From Rhizopus arrhizus (lineage: Eukaryota; Mucoromycota; Mucoromycetes; Mucorales; Rhizopodaceae): 64,000 nucleotides of DNA. The stretch covers positions 1,178,001 through 1,242,000 of the forward strand of contig JAKZZE010000001.1 of NCBI GenBank assembly GCA_024220505.1, given 5' to 3'. Below are positions 23,440 to 33,965 of this stretch, piece by piece. Each line of letters begins with the position of its first letter. Within the stretch, counting starts at the first letter, position 1. The translations under genes were made by a program, and so were the position numbers. Under the pieces are notes generated by a model. It was given only the letters and a program-made list of their open reading frames with translations, was not told the origin of the DNA and made no database searches.

Positions 23440-24756
23440 ATATGAGCATGAAACTGTTGTTGATGAGAATGGTGGCCCTGAACATATAGATTACGTTATT
23501 GATCAGAATGAGTTTTATTGTTGAGACAATTGCTATTTATACTGAGTACTTGTTAACTGCAACATCCAGTGAATCTTCTTTGGCTTGCCCAATGTTGATA
23601 GAAAAGCCAAAAATAAAGATGTTTGTATGAAGGAGGCAAAAACAATGGGATTTTGTACGCTACATTGTCCAGGATAAAGCTAGGTTTTTTGATCTGAAGA
23701 TTAAAAAGTGTATGAATGCATCACTTGCAGCGAAGCAATTGGGCATTCACATTCGAACAGCGCAGAGATGGGTTAACCAATGTAATGTGTGTCCTGATAG
23801 TATTTTTGAGAGCTGTAAAAAAGTAGGTCGTAAGTCTATCTTGGCTGAAGAGCATAAGATGACTATTATCAACTTTATTGATGCTAACCCTTCTGCTATT
23901 ATTGTTGAAGTGACCAAGAATTTATTGAAACAATTTCATGATCTTAAATTTTAACGCAGCATTGTTTATAGTTTTTTGAGAAGTGAATGCAATCTTTCGT
24001 TGAAAAAAGCAGATTTCCATTCTATTGAAAGAAACAGTCTAGCAAAGATTGGGGGCGGTACTATTGTATTTGTAAATAGGAAAATACAAACATGAACTTC
24101 CCTAACGAATTGTGTGTTTCTTGATGAGTTTGCTTTCGATATAAATATGAAACTCTCAAGAGCTTGGCCTTAGAAAGATACTCGTGCTATTGTTACCTGA
24201 CCTACTATGAGAGCAAACACAACATCAATATTGGGTACTACATCTGCTGCTGGTTTGATTGTGGTCGGCGTAAATTAAAGCCAAGACTTGCTAAGAAGAG
24301 AAAGGCTGAAGGGTATATTAGCTCAGGAACTGCAACAGGTCACTACGTTAGCTTCTTAAAAATGACTTTCGGTGAAATGGACAAATATTCACATGTGAAA
24401 GGTCATTATATAGTTGTGAGCAATGTGCCCATTCAAGCGCATGAAAACATAAAGAAATATATTTAGTATCAAGGATGTAAATGTATGTATCTTCCTACTT
24501 ATTCTCCTGAGCTTAACCCGATAGAGCAATTCTGGGCAGTAGCAAAGAGTATGGTCATGCGCCATAGGTTTTTACAGGAAGATACTTTATCAAAAACAAT
24601 TGCGGAAGCTTGTAAAAGTGTGGAGAAAAGCCATTTCAAAGGCTTCGTTAGGTATTCTTACAAGTGCTAATATAAATGTCGAAACAAAGAATCCATATAG
24701 GCCAGAAGCCAACAGTGCAGAGGTGAGAATCAGGTAAGTACTCATCGGATAAGTAA
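23440..24756 (+). pseudogene. Tc1-like transposase pseudogene, longest copy in the window
   Basis: Frames interrupted by stops and shifts encode an N-terminal helix-turn-helix (ARFFDLKIKKCMNASLAAKQ, then GIHIRTAQRWVNQ). Next are KKVGRKSILAEEHKMTIINF, NCVFLDEFAFDINM (first Asp) and the tail YLPTYSPELNPIEQFWAVAK (NPIE, catalytic Glu). Stops occur at 23522 and 23952 and in the 24060-24480 region. ACTTTTTGAGTGCAATATT near 23407 and the reverse complement of 24790-24811 (ACTTTTTAAGCGTGCAATAT) could be decayed terminal repeats. The last 273 bp (24484-24756) recur inverted at 30883-31155. Confidence 0.75.
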
Positions 24757-25241
24757 GCATATTAACATATTATATTTTTGGATGATATTGCACGCTTAAA
24801 AAGTCGTCTTTTGTGTAATTTTTGTGTCACAAATTCCTTCCTTTTTCGAAAAATCTAGAGAAAAAATAAATAAATTTTTCTGATTGGACAGAAGCATATC
24901 ATAATACCTAGAAAGAAGATGCATATTTTGAACAATTGCTAATACTGTTTAAGCTATTTTACTGCATAAAAATAGTAGTAGATACCATTTACTAATAATT
25001 TGAATTTTTTTAAATTTTTTCATAAGCTCGAAGTATATCTTTTTATTTTTTAAAGATGTGGTATTATTTGCGATCAAATTGCACATAAAGAAAAGAAAGA
25101 AAAAAAATAAAGGGGGGGGGGCATGGGGCCTCCCCTTGCTAGCAAATAAAAATATTCTCTCTATATATTATTTTTCTAGTATTCTATAGTTTTTAGGTAA
25201 ATACAACAGAGGCTTATGGAAAATAAGGACTAATACAGACA
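24757..25241. other. AT-rich spacer with G-run
   Basis: No coding signal. A 10-G run lies at 25113-25122 just before the next transposon fragment. A similar G-run precedes the related fragment at 28952. Confidence 0.35.
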
Positions 25242-25722
25242 CCAACTTAATCTTCGAACAAAGAAATTTATTGAGGATGAATTTAACCTCATAACAAAAT
25301 AAAGTTGCATTTTTTTCATCCATCAACTCATTAAAAAACATGTCAGCTCGAATTTCCATAGACTTCACACATGCCCTTTAACTATATCTGAAAATGAAAC
25401 AAAAGAAAGTAAGACGTGAGGGTTTACATTCTTAGAACATACCGCACGATTGAAGAGATTTCAGAACTTGTTGGCTTGAACAAGTCCACTGTGCAAGATG
25501 TAAAAACCAATATTGATAACTATGACAGCCCTTTGTCTCAAAAGCAAACTGGGTGATTATTGAAAGTAAATGAAAGAACTGAAAGGCACTTGAAGAGGAT
25601 AATTAGGGAGGATCCTTTTGCCTCTTATAAAGAAATAAATATGGAGTCAGCAAATCTGGGCGAAAGAGCACATCAATTGGACCAAAGACTAATGGAGGGA
25701 ATTATTACCTCATTCTTGATTT
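25242..25722 (+). pseudogene. Tc1-like transposase N-terminal (HTH) fragment, copy A
   Basis: Translation gives a Tc1-type DNA-binding region: YRTIEEISELVGLNKSTVQD, then VNERTERHLKRIIREDPFAS. An in-frame TGA follows QKQTG (25555-25557). The catalytic domain is absent. The segment is repeated in direct orientation at 28952-29432, 3,710 bp away. The two are nearly identical from about 25420 on and more diverged before that. Both copies carry the same internal stop. Confidence 0.72.
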
Positions 25723-26262
25723 CTGTATCAAGTCTATTTTTAATATAGAAATCCTTTTTAGTTTTATAAAATAAGACGTAGCATATATTTAATGGGCCCT
25801 CTCTTCTGTCTTCACTCAATAAAGAGGTTCAAGAGATTAATCGATTATCAAGTTTCTCATTTTCACTTTATTTTCAATTTTAATCAACTACAAACTATCC
25901 CAATATCACATACAGTATTGTGGACAGTGTTGAGATATTTGCAGATAATAAAGTTGAGAAATAAAAGGAAATAGTACTTGAAATCCTAGTGAGTGAGTCT
26001 CTATGTAACCTGTTTATTAGTTTTCAAGACGAGAGAGAGAACCATTTAATCACACTACGCTTTTGTATAGAAGATGGAATTATTCAGGAATCGAAGTGAA
26101 TTCAAGGTCAATTATACTATTGGGCTTGATGAACAGTATAAAAAAATTTTTTATACGGTAAACATTGGATAAAAGTTTTAAAGAATAATATTATGTAATC
26201 AGTACTTACTGTTTCTCATGTAGAATTTGAGTAATCTCATATGAATAATAAATATTTGATGA

Positions 26263-26739
26263 AGTAAATACGATATTATTCAAGCTATCAATGGTTTTAA
26301 AGATAACCCTACTGAAGAGTCTGTAACTATACTTGACTTACCAAATCCAAAAGACAGTTCGCCTAGTCTTGTGCCAAACCTACAATCAAACTCTGAAAAC
26401 AAACCCGAGTATGATGACGATAAAACGGTTGTCGAAACCTATCTCTTCGAAGTATTGGACCAGCTAGACCAACAAGAATCATTGAAATTAGCACAAAAGA
26501 AAATTGAAAAAATATACTTCAAATTCTATGAATGGGCCAAAATTGAAAGAGGAGTTAATAGTATGAAGCAAGACTTGGCTAGAAAACTTTCTAAAGCAGT
26601 AACCCAATGGAGCCATAAAAAATTCTCTGAACCTGAATCAAATAGAAGCAGTATAGAAGCTTATATTGCTGTCAAACCTGCTCATCTGAAGGCATTAATT
26701 TCTAGACACATGATATATCCGACCCTAATGCGCTGTTAA
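26263..26739 (+). pseudogene. orphan reading frame related to retrotransposon ORF4
   Basis: Open for about 158 codons without an ATG before GVNSMKQDL, so it is either an internal exon or a remnant. The C-terminal part (AVTQWSHKKFSEPESNRSSI, then EAYIAVKPAHLKALI) aligns without gaps to ORF4 of the intact Ty3/gypsy element at 56534-57370 (NIRHWAHFRFAKPRSTKESV, then GIYSAIKQTMLKTIL). I count 11 identities in 35 positions, including W, H, F, P, S, Y, A, K and LK. No gag, pol or LTR was seen nearby. An ATG peptide at 26074-26157 ending at GTAAAC could be an upstream exon, but the phase does not fit. It may be a host gene or a fragment of another element. Confidence 0.5.
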
Positions 26740-26997
26740 AGTATGAACACTGTATTATAAGAATATTTGTAGCCAATAAACATATTATCATTAAAGATTA
26801 AAGAAGGCAATATTTAGAGCAGATAAAGAGACAAAGAGAAAACAAAGCTTTATATATTAATTTGTAAAAAGTCTAATTTCAAAATGATTTGTGATGTTAT
26901 GAGTATAGCAAGATAATTCAATGACAATTAAAAGAATATTGATGACAAGAGTTTAACAAGATACAAAGATTCAGTGACCAACAAGTATAACATAAAT

Positions 26998-27153
26998 TAT
27001 TGTTTGATAGACAGCATTATTTGATAGACAGCATTATTTGATAGACAGCATTGTTTGATAGACAGCATTATTTGATAGACAGCATTGTTTGATAGAAAGC
27101 ATTGTTTGATAGAAAGCATTGTTTGATAGAAAGCATTGTTTGATAGACAGCAT
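26998..27153. repeat. 17-bp minisatellite, about 9 copies
   Basis: Units of the form ATTGTTTGATAGACAGC recur every 17 bp (GATAG at 27006, 27023, 27040, 27057 and onward). Variants alternate G/A at one site and C/A at another (GACAGC, GAAAGC). It generates overlapping minus-strand ORFs rich in LSIKQ/LSNNA, which are artefacts of the repeat. Confidence 0.92.
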
Positions 27154-27337
27154 CGACTGATAAAAGCATCGTTTGAAAAGAAATCCGCAACTTGAAACAA
27201 CGGGCTTGGAACAATACTGAAAGCGCACTTAAAAGCCTGTGCATATAGCACATCTTCTTGGTATTTCAATAGAATTGGTACCATCCAATATTGAACCAGA
27301 GAAGAAAAAAGAACAAGTGGGAGGTACTCGAATAGAT

Positions 27338-27673
27338 GAACACAGGCAGTCCTCTGTCTCCTCCAGTATTGGCACCAATCCAATATAGCAAACTGGAATG
27401 TGAGGTGCTCGTCCCATGCTAAAGACTGATTACTCAGTCCAAGAACGTACTAGGACATCCAACATATGCAATGCGAATCCCACAAGAGCTTTTCGGAACC
27501 AACGACCCGTCTCCACAAGCCCGATTAAAAAACGAACAAGTAGAAGTAATCGAACCGCTGAACACAGGCAGTCCTCTGTCTCCTCCAGTATTGGCACCAA
27601 CCCAATATAGCAAACTGGAATGTGAGGTGCTCGTCCCATGCTAAAGACTGATTACTCAGTCCAAGAACGTACT
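27338..27673. repeat. 114-bp direct repeat, 222-bp offset
   Basis: 27338-27451 and 27560-27673 match over 114 bp with a single difference seen (CAATCC against CAACCC). The sequence between them, and that up to about 27830, shows weaker copies of the same longer unit (GAGCTTTTCGGAACCAA and GAGCTCTTCGGAACCAA; ATTGAACCA), so this is a decayed tandem array of roughly 220-bp units. No coding function is evident. Confidence 0.85.
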
Positions 27674-27899
27674 AAGGCAACATGTGTTCATACCCCAAGT
27701 ACATGTGCAAGAGCTCTTCGGAACCAAACTATCCGTTCCCACAAGCCGAGACAAAAGAAGATTGCATAACAGTATTGAACCAAGTAGAGGTAGAAGCGAC
27801 TTTTGAGCTGATTGACAAGATGACAGTAGCTTGAAGCAGATGAACAAGGCAGAAGCATAAAGTAGATTGATACCAAAGCCAACAAGTGAGTGTACAATT

Positions 27900-28951
27900 A
27901 GCCAAAGATAAACGATGTCAGGGTTTGATAAATTTTGGTTATTTGAAGTACTTTAGACAACTACTACTAGATGAATTGTAATCATGGCATGGATTTATAA
28001 GTTTATATATTTACACAGTAGATGATATGAGAGTGATGAGCACAATGAGAATGATGTGAATGATGATTGATTACAAGACAACAAAGGATGCATAACTAGA
28101 CAACTAAGTGAATTATAATCTGATATGAATTTATTCATTTATATTTTTACCCAGTAGATGATGATGAGAACGATAAGAATAATGCTTTTGTAAGATGAAA
28201 AGGCTGTGTATTTATATTTTTTTTAAAAAAAAAAAAGAATGAGAAAAAAATGACTCATTGTTTACAATAAGTTTAGTATCCATATTTTATAAAATGATTT
28301 TCTTGACTTTCTATTTACTCTATCCCTTTGCATACCGTATTTCAGACAAACGGCGAATTCAAAAAAGGCGGCCCTATTCACACTTTTATTTTGCTTATAA
28401 AAGTGAAAATAATAAAGAATGAAAAAGCAACATTCAAAGCACATTTAATTTACTTTATTAAAGGCTTTATTTCTTTTCAAATCATCATTTATTTAAATAG
28501 CTCATGCAAGCAAATGACGAAAGTAACACAGCATGAACCTTGTATTTCATTATCTTTTTTAGGTAACATATATAAAAAAATTTATTTACGCAGTCATTAA
28601 TGAGATAAGTTCCCTTTAAGAAATAACAAATCAATCAAATGATTACTTTTCATAGTCATTAGCTTTCATAAAGATAGTTTAGTACTTTTGAACTTTTCCC
28701 ATGGATATTTTTGCTCTCCTTTTTTCTCTTGTTAAAATCATACGTCAATCAAATTTTCTTGCATACTGTGTTACACATGGCTGTGGAAATTCTCTCCTTT
28801 ATTCATTTTATAAGAAACGATAGTAATGACCACTTTTACAGAGAGAGTTGTATGGATAAGCTAAGGCTTGAGTGAATTCATTTTTCTTTTGGTTTACAAT
28901 TTTCATTAAAAAAAGGAGGGGGGGGGGAGAGAGGAACAATAATACAATGAC
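27900..28951. other. non-coding spacer with a diverged short duplication
   Basis: Around 27955-28045 and 28097-28175 there is an imperfect direct repeat (AGACAACTA...GAATT...CAGTAGATGAT). From 28200 on the sequence is AT-rich with no gene. A 10-nt G-run at 28918 precedes the next transposon fragment. Confidence 0.4.
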
Positions 28952-29432
28952 TCCAAATTAATCTTCGGACAAAGAAATCTATTGAAGATAGTTTTAACCT
29001 CATAACAAAATAAAGTTTTCTTTTTCCCATCCATCAACTCATTAAAAAAACATGTCAGCTCAAATCTCTGTAAATTGCACGCGGCCTTTAGTTATATCTG
29101 AAGATAAAACAAAAGAAAGTAAGACATGAGGGTTTACATTCTTAGAACATACCACACGATTGAAGAGATTTCAGAACTTGTTGGCTTGAACAAGTCCACT
29201 GTGCAAGATGTAAAAACCAATATTGATAACTATGACAGCCCTTTGTCTCAAAAGCAAACTGGGTGATTATTGAAAGTAAATGAAAGAACTGAAAGGCACT
29301 TGAAGAGGATAATTAGGGAGGATCCTTTTGCCTCTTATAAAGAAATAAATATGGAGTCAGCAAATCTGGGCGAAAGAGCACATCAATTGGACCAAAGACT
29401 AATGGAGGGAATTATTACCTCATTCTTGATTT
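28952..29432 (+). pseudogene. Tc1-like transposase N-terminal (HTH) fragment, copy B
   Basis: Direct repeat of 25242-25722, with the same HTH residues and the same in-frame TGA after QKQTG. The match ends at CATTCTTGATTT, after which the two copies diverge. It is a fragment with no catalytic domain. Confidence 0.72.
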
Positions 29433-30226
29433 TCCAAGAATTCAAAAAACTTGTTTATCTACTTTGAAACGGTAAATAAACGAAAAAAAAGCCTTACTAA
29501 GCTAATAAATAAATAAATACAACGACGTGTTTTGTTTTTATAATTTTTTATAGTTAATAGCTGAAGCTTAAGTCCAAAGAAAAAAAAAAAAAAAGGATGA
29601 GCCGCATTCGTTATATTTACTTTACACAAGTGGGAAATTAACGAATTGAATTGAACATCATGGATATCTTGTTCTTGCTGCGGAAATAAATTATACAGCG
29701 TAATGAAAAGCTGGAATGGCTTTCTGATGTGGAGATATTGTAAAATAGGATACAGAAACAAATGAGGAGAATGATGGTTTTTTATACGCATGCATTTAGA
29801 GTCCTTGGTCACATCTATTTCTTTTCCCGGGAACATGAAGATAGCGTCCCAGGTTTCGAACTGGAACAACATAGTCAAATCATACAAAATATAAGGATTA
29901 TGAGCCTTAAACGGAAAGAAACCAAATTTTTAATGCGGTAATGCTCCGAACTTTCAATGAAAAGTATTTTCACTTACGGTCAACGTTTTACTAATACCTC
30001 AAACAGGTACAAGGTCCGTTCTGGCGCTCCCTGAAGAAGTTACAGTCTTCTTCCGTGCTAAGGCCATGATATCGCCAGATCCGAACCAACTTGTCGTAGC
30101 AGATATAATCCACTCATTGTAAAATAAAGGATATGAGGATCTAGTTAGTTGCCATAACTGACTTTTTTTTTCGCTTTTTTGCTACATGATAGTCCCCCTC
30201 AATTATTAAAGTCAAAGGACAAAAAA
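29433..30226. other. spacer with an unassigned minus-strand ORF
   Basis: A minus-strand ORF at 29459-29887 (start YDLTMLFQFETWDAIFMFPG; probably not an ATG-initiated gene across its A/T runs) has no family I recognise. The rest is unassigned. Confidence 0.3.
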
Positions 30227-30771
30227 ATGCTGGAAGATGCCTTTGTATATCGATATGTGGATGTTCTTCTGGACGCGATATTTGGTTCTGAATCCAGGTT
30301 TAAAGATGATTGGTAATAACCATTAAACCAGGTGAACAATGAGAATGGAGCTTACCCTTCCTCACTATTTCACTTCTATAGGGCAAATGGTTCCTTACTT
30401 CGAAGCAGGCCTCAACAAAATTCCAATGAGGACACCAGTTCTAATAGTTCAGATGATGATGAAATTGATAAGAATAGTCAAGGCCATAACAACAGTTCTT
30501 TACTGTATTAGCCGGATTGGGTAGTTTATGCCAAAGCAGGGTCATCATTGGCAGCTATTGGGATCATGAAATTGAAGGTTGATTACAAGAGAAATCCAAG
30601 CTATATGACTGATTTTGTAAAGCTTGTTAAACAAATGAAACATATTTTACACGAGCTCATTTATGCTGATATGCAAGCACCTGTAGTTTGCGGGATTCTG
30701 ATACAAGGTAAAGAGAGGATGAGTGGCCTATTCAAACCATGTTCTATTTCATTTTTATATTTTATTTTTTG
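30227..30771 (+). pseudogene. remnant of a multicopy-type fungal gene, possibly PD-(D/E)XK-like
   Basis: Fragments in shifting frames read MLEDAFVYRYVDVLLDAIFG, then a Ser/Asn/Asp-rich linker (NEDTSSNSSDDDEIDKNSQG). After a stop at 30508 comes PDWVVYAKAGSSLAAIGIMK with KLKVDY. The tail is TDFVKLVKQMKHILHELIYA with PVVCGILIQG. The PD...xxK spacing and the following helix resemble nuclease-fold domains common in repetitive fungal gene families. That link is my pattern reading, not a demonstrated match. Stops and frame changes mark it as decayed. Confidence 0.4.
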
Positions 30772-30882
30772 AATAGGTGACTAATGCGAGACATTTGCAA
30801 TGGACCACTTTCTAAAGCCACTATCCTTTTTTTTTACAATTTTATGAGGTTTGGTTGTTTTGACTTAAAAAAAAGAAGCTCA

Positions 30883-31155
30883 TTACTTATCCGATGAGTA
30901 CTTACCTGATTCTCACCTCTGCACTGTTGGCTTCTGGCCTATATGGATTCTTTGTTTCGACATTTATATTAGCACTTGTAAGAATACCTAACGAAGCCTT
31001 TGAAATGGCTTTTCTCCACACTTTTACAAGCTTCCGCAATTGTTTTTGATAAAGTATCTTCCTGTAAAAACCTATGGCGCATGACCATACTCTTTGCTAC
31101 TGCCCAGAATTGCTCTATCGGGTTAAGCTCAGGAGAATAAGTAGGAAGATACATA
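30883..31155 (-). pseudogene. Tc1-like transposase C-terminal fragment (inverted copy of 24484-24756)
   Basis: The minus strand encodes YLPTYSPELNPIEQFWAVAK and continues to YSYKC and a stop. It matches 24484-24756 over exactly 273 bp with no difference noticed. Sequence beyond both ends is unrelated. Only the last catalytic residue region is present. Confidence 0.85.
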
Positions 31156-31543
31156 TATTTATACCCACTGTTGAAGCTTATGGATTTTTCCTCTCGCTGT
31201 TCTTTTCACATCTGTTACTTTTTTTGGTGGATGGTCTTTTTATTTTTGCTGTTATATTTTCTTAAAAGACCAAATTCACACATGATTTATTTATCTTGTA
31301 AATATGTCTATTTTTCTTTATTTAATAAAACAACGTATTTAAAGCAATTAATTGTTTATTCGAATAGTTTATATATCTTAACATAAGGCTCAAGTTATAA
31401 TCAATAGTAAGGTAATAACGAATTATAGAATGCCATCGTAACAAAAACGCACTGACCTATTTTTTTTTTTTTTTTTTTTTTTTTTTTCTTCAAGAGAGGG
31501 GACTCTATTTTCATATTCAGCTTGTTTTTCTCCCCTTTTCATA
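31156..31543. other. ClpP upstream region
   Basis: AT-rich, with a poly(T) run at about 31459-31487. No gene. The run lies roughly 55 bp upstream of the ClpP start and is typical of fungal poly(dA:dT) promoter elements. Confidence 0.35.
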
Positions 31544-32644
31544 ATGTTTTCTCAATTCGTCAAAAAAGCTTACCCAATCTTTATCAACAAAAGAGTAATG
31601 AACAATGTGAAATTCACCCTAAACAACTATTCATGCGTGTACGTAGTCTTTTCACAACCAAATCACTGGCTCATGGACTGAAGCACCTTCTGCTCAATCT
31701 TTGATTCCTATTGTCATTGAACAAACAGTAACTGTTCTCTTTACAAACACTATAGAAAGATTATTAATCATAAAAATGTAGGGTCGAGGTGAAAGATCCT
31801 TTGATATCTTTTCGAGATTATTAAAGGAACGCATAATTTGTTTGAATGGGCCTGTAACGAACAAACGATACATTCAGATTGTAGATTAACTTTTCTTTTC
31901 TTTAGGTAAATGACAGTGTAGCTTCAGTTGTTGTTGCCCAACTCTTATTTTTAGAAGCAGAGAATCCAGAAAAGCAAATTAATTTATACATCAACTCGCC
32001 CGGTGGAAGTGTTACTGCTGGTATGGCTATTTATGATACTGTAAGTTGATTTGTTCTTGTATGGTTTATACTTGTTTCTGAATTTTTGTATACATAGATG
32101 CAGGTAGATAAACAAAACGTGTATGAAAAAGTAAAATTATTAGATTCAAATGAATTCGTAGTACATTCAATCTCCTGTATCTACTCTATGTCACGGTCAA
32201 GCATGTTCAATGGGTTCACTCTTACTTACCGCAGGTATATTTTAAAGGAGCTTTATAAATCAAGAAGAAAGACTCAAGAATATAAATTAGGTGAACCTGG
32301 CAAACGATTTGCGTTACCTAATGCTTCTATCATGATTCACCAACCTTCAGGTGGAGCTGCTGGACAAGCTTCTGATATTGCAATTCATGCGCGAGAGATT
32401 CTTCGAGTGAGAGAAAGATTGAATAGAATCTATCAGAAACACACCGGAATTCGTGAAATTGAAACAGTTGGTAGGCACAGAGAGTGGTAGCAGGCAAAAG
32501 GTTTTTCTCAACACATGTTATATAGAAAAAATGATGGAAAGAGATTATTTTATGACAGCAGAAGAAGCTGTAAACTTTGGTTTAATTGATAAAGTGCTTG
32601 AGAAACGTATTGTAGATCCTAAATCGAATGAAGATAAAAAATAA
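31544..32644 (+). CDS. CLPP: mitochondrial ATP-dependent Clp protease proteolytic subunit
   Basis: Exon 1 (31544-31594) encodes a basic presequence-like start, [18 protein letters not shown] 52-nt intron (GTAATG...ACGTAG) brings the frame to [19 protein letters not shown] and then [19 protein letters not shown]. The catalytic core is complete: [19 protein letters not shown], the Ser in [13 protein letters not shown], the His in [19 protein letters not shown], and the Asp-containing [14 protein letters not shown]. It ends [11 protein letters not shown] plus a short charged tail. It forms the tetradecameric serine protease of the matrix with ClpX. ClpP is absent from baker's yeast, so its presence is informative. 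It converges on IDH1, 25 bp between stops. Confidence 0.94.
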
Positions 32645-32669
32645 AAATAGAGATCGAATCTTTTCTTTT

Positions 32670-33965
32670 TTATAAAGATGAAATGATTGCTTTTGTGAAT
32701 TCACTTGTACTGTCTTGGCCTCCCATATCACGGGTTCTAGCTTGTCCTTGTTGGATAACGCGATAAACTGCATTCGAAATAAGATTGGCGTGTTCAGACA
32801 GACCCAAGTGTCTCAACATCATGACCGAACTGAGAATCATAGCAGTAGGATTAGCAATATCACTACCTCCTATATCTTGACCTACATGACGACATCCCTA
32901 ATTTCATGATTAGTTTATCTTTCTTACATCATCATCAACTTACTGGTTCAAATACAACATATTCCCTTCCGATACTAGAACCAGGAATAAGCCCTGGCCC
33001 ACCAATCAGGCCAGCACCAACATTGGAAAGAATGTTACCATAGAGATTAGGTAATACAACCACATCAAATTGCTGAGGACGAGAAACAAGCTGCATAGAT
33101 GCATTGTCAACAATCATGTCATTCAATAGGATATCTGTTTGAGAATATTCCTTTTCATAAACATCCTTGACTGTTCTCAAGAATAGTCCATCACCCAATT
33201 TCCTATTTAACTTGTCAAAGAAAAAATAAAGAAAATTGCCTTTTTCTTTACATGATATTAGCCTTGTGTACACAAGTCACTTTTTTGCGATGGTTCTTTA
33301 ATGCAAAATCAAAAGCAAATCGAGCAATACGTTCCGTCTTACGTCGTGTCACAATTTTCAATGACTCTACCACACCTGGATGAGACTGATGCTCTAATCC
33401 ACTATACTCTCCCTCAGTATTTTCACGTACGATCGCTAAATCGACGTTATCAAAACGAGATGGGACACCTGGTATGTTTTTGACCAATGAGATAGAAGCA
33501 TAGATGTCCAAATCTTTGCGCATGGATACGTTAAAAGAAGCGTGGCCTAATCTTGAGACAGGTGTATACAAGATACCCTTCAAGCCCACCTTGTTGCGGC
33601 GCAATGAAGCCAAGGTTTCCTTCATCAAATCGTCGTTGCTCGAGTCATGGCCAGACAGGTTGAATTGTTCCCACTCGACGGGCGCATTGGATGCCTTGAA
33701 GATAGCCTTGACAGACTCGGCTAGTTCGTGGCCGACGCCATCACCGGGAATCAATGTCACTTTTTGTGCCTATCGATATAAAGTATCAGTTTTGTTCTAT
33801 TTATTTTGTATGTCTGTTTTGTTTACAGTTGCTGTTGCAAAAGCTCGTGACAAGATCTATCATACAAATATTTAAATAAATTTCTTTATTCGTATTACAT
33901 GTATTATTGTATTTCTTTACTTTTTTTGTAGGGAGTTGGTGGAAAGCCAAAGAGTGTCTAAGCAT
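32670..33965 (-). CDS. IDH1: NAD-dependent isocitrate dehydrogenase, Idh1-type subunit
   Basis: Five exons on the minus strand. Exon 1 (from 33965) gives [15 protein letters not shown] and exon 2 gives [10 protein letters not shown], together a mitochondrial presequence. The mature part begins [20 protein letters not shown]. It continues with [98 protein letters not shown] and [20 protein letters not shown]. The order and wording fit the Idh1 (regulatory) subunit of the TCA-cycle octamer better than the catalytic Idh2. Donor and acceptor ends are all GT-AG. Confidence 0.9.

Noticed and set aside
26998..27153. CRISPR-like array
   Set aside because: The repeats are contiguous 17-bp units with no spacers, in a eukaryotic genome.
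26997..27383. Minus-strand ORFs with repeated LSIKQ/LSNNA peptides
   Set aside because: Produced by a 17-bp repeat read in successive frames; not a protein-repeat gene.
31544..31760. Frameshifted or pseudogenised ClpP N terminus
   Set aside because: A 52-nt intron (GTAATG...ACGTAG) joins the presequence to the core in frame.
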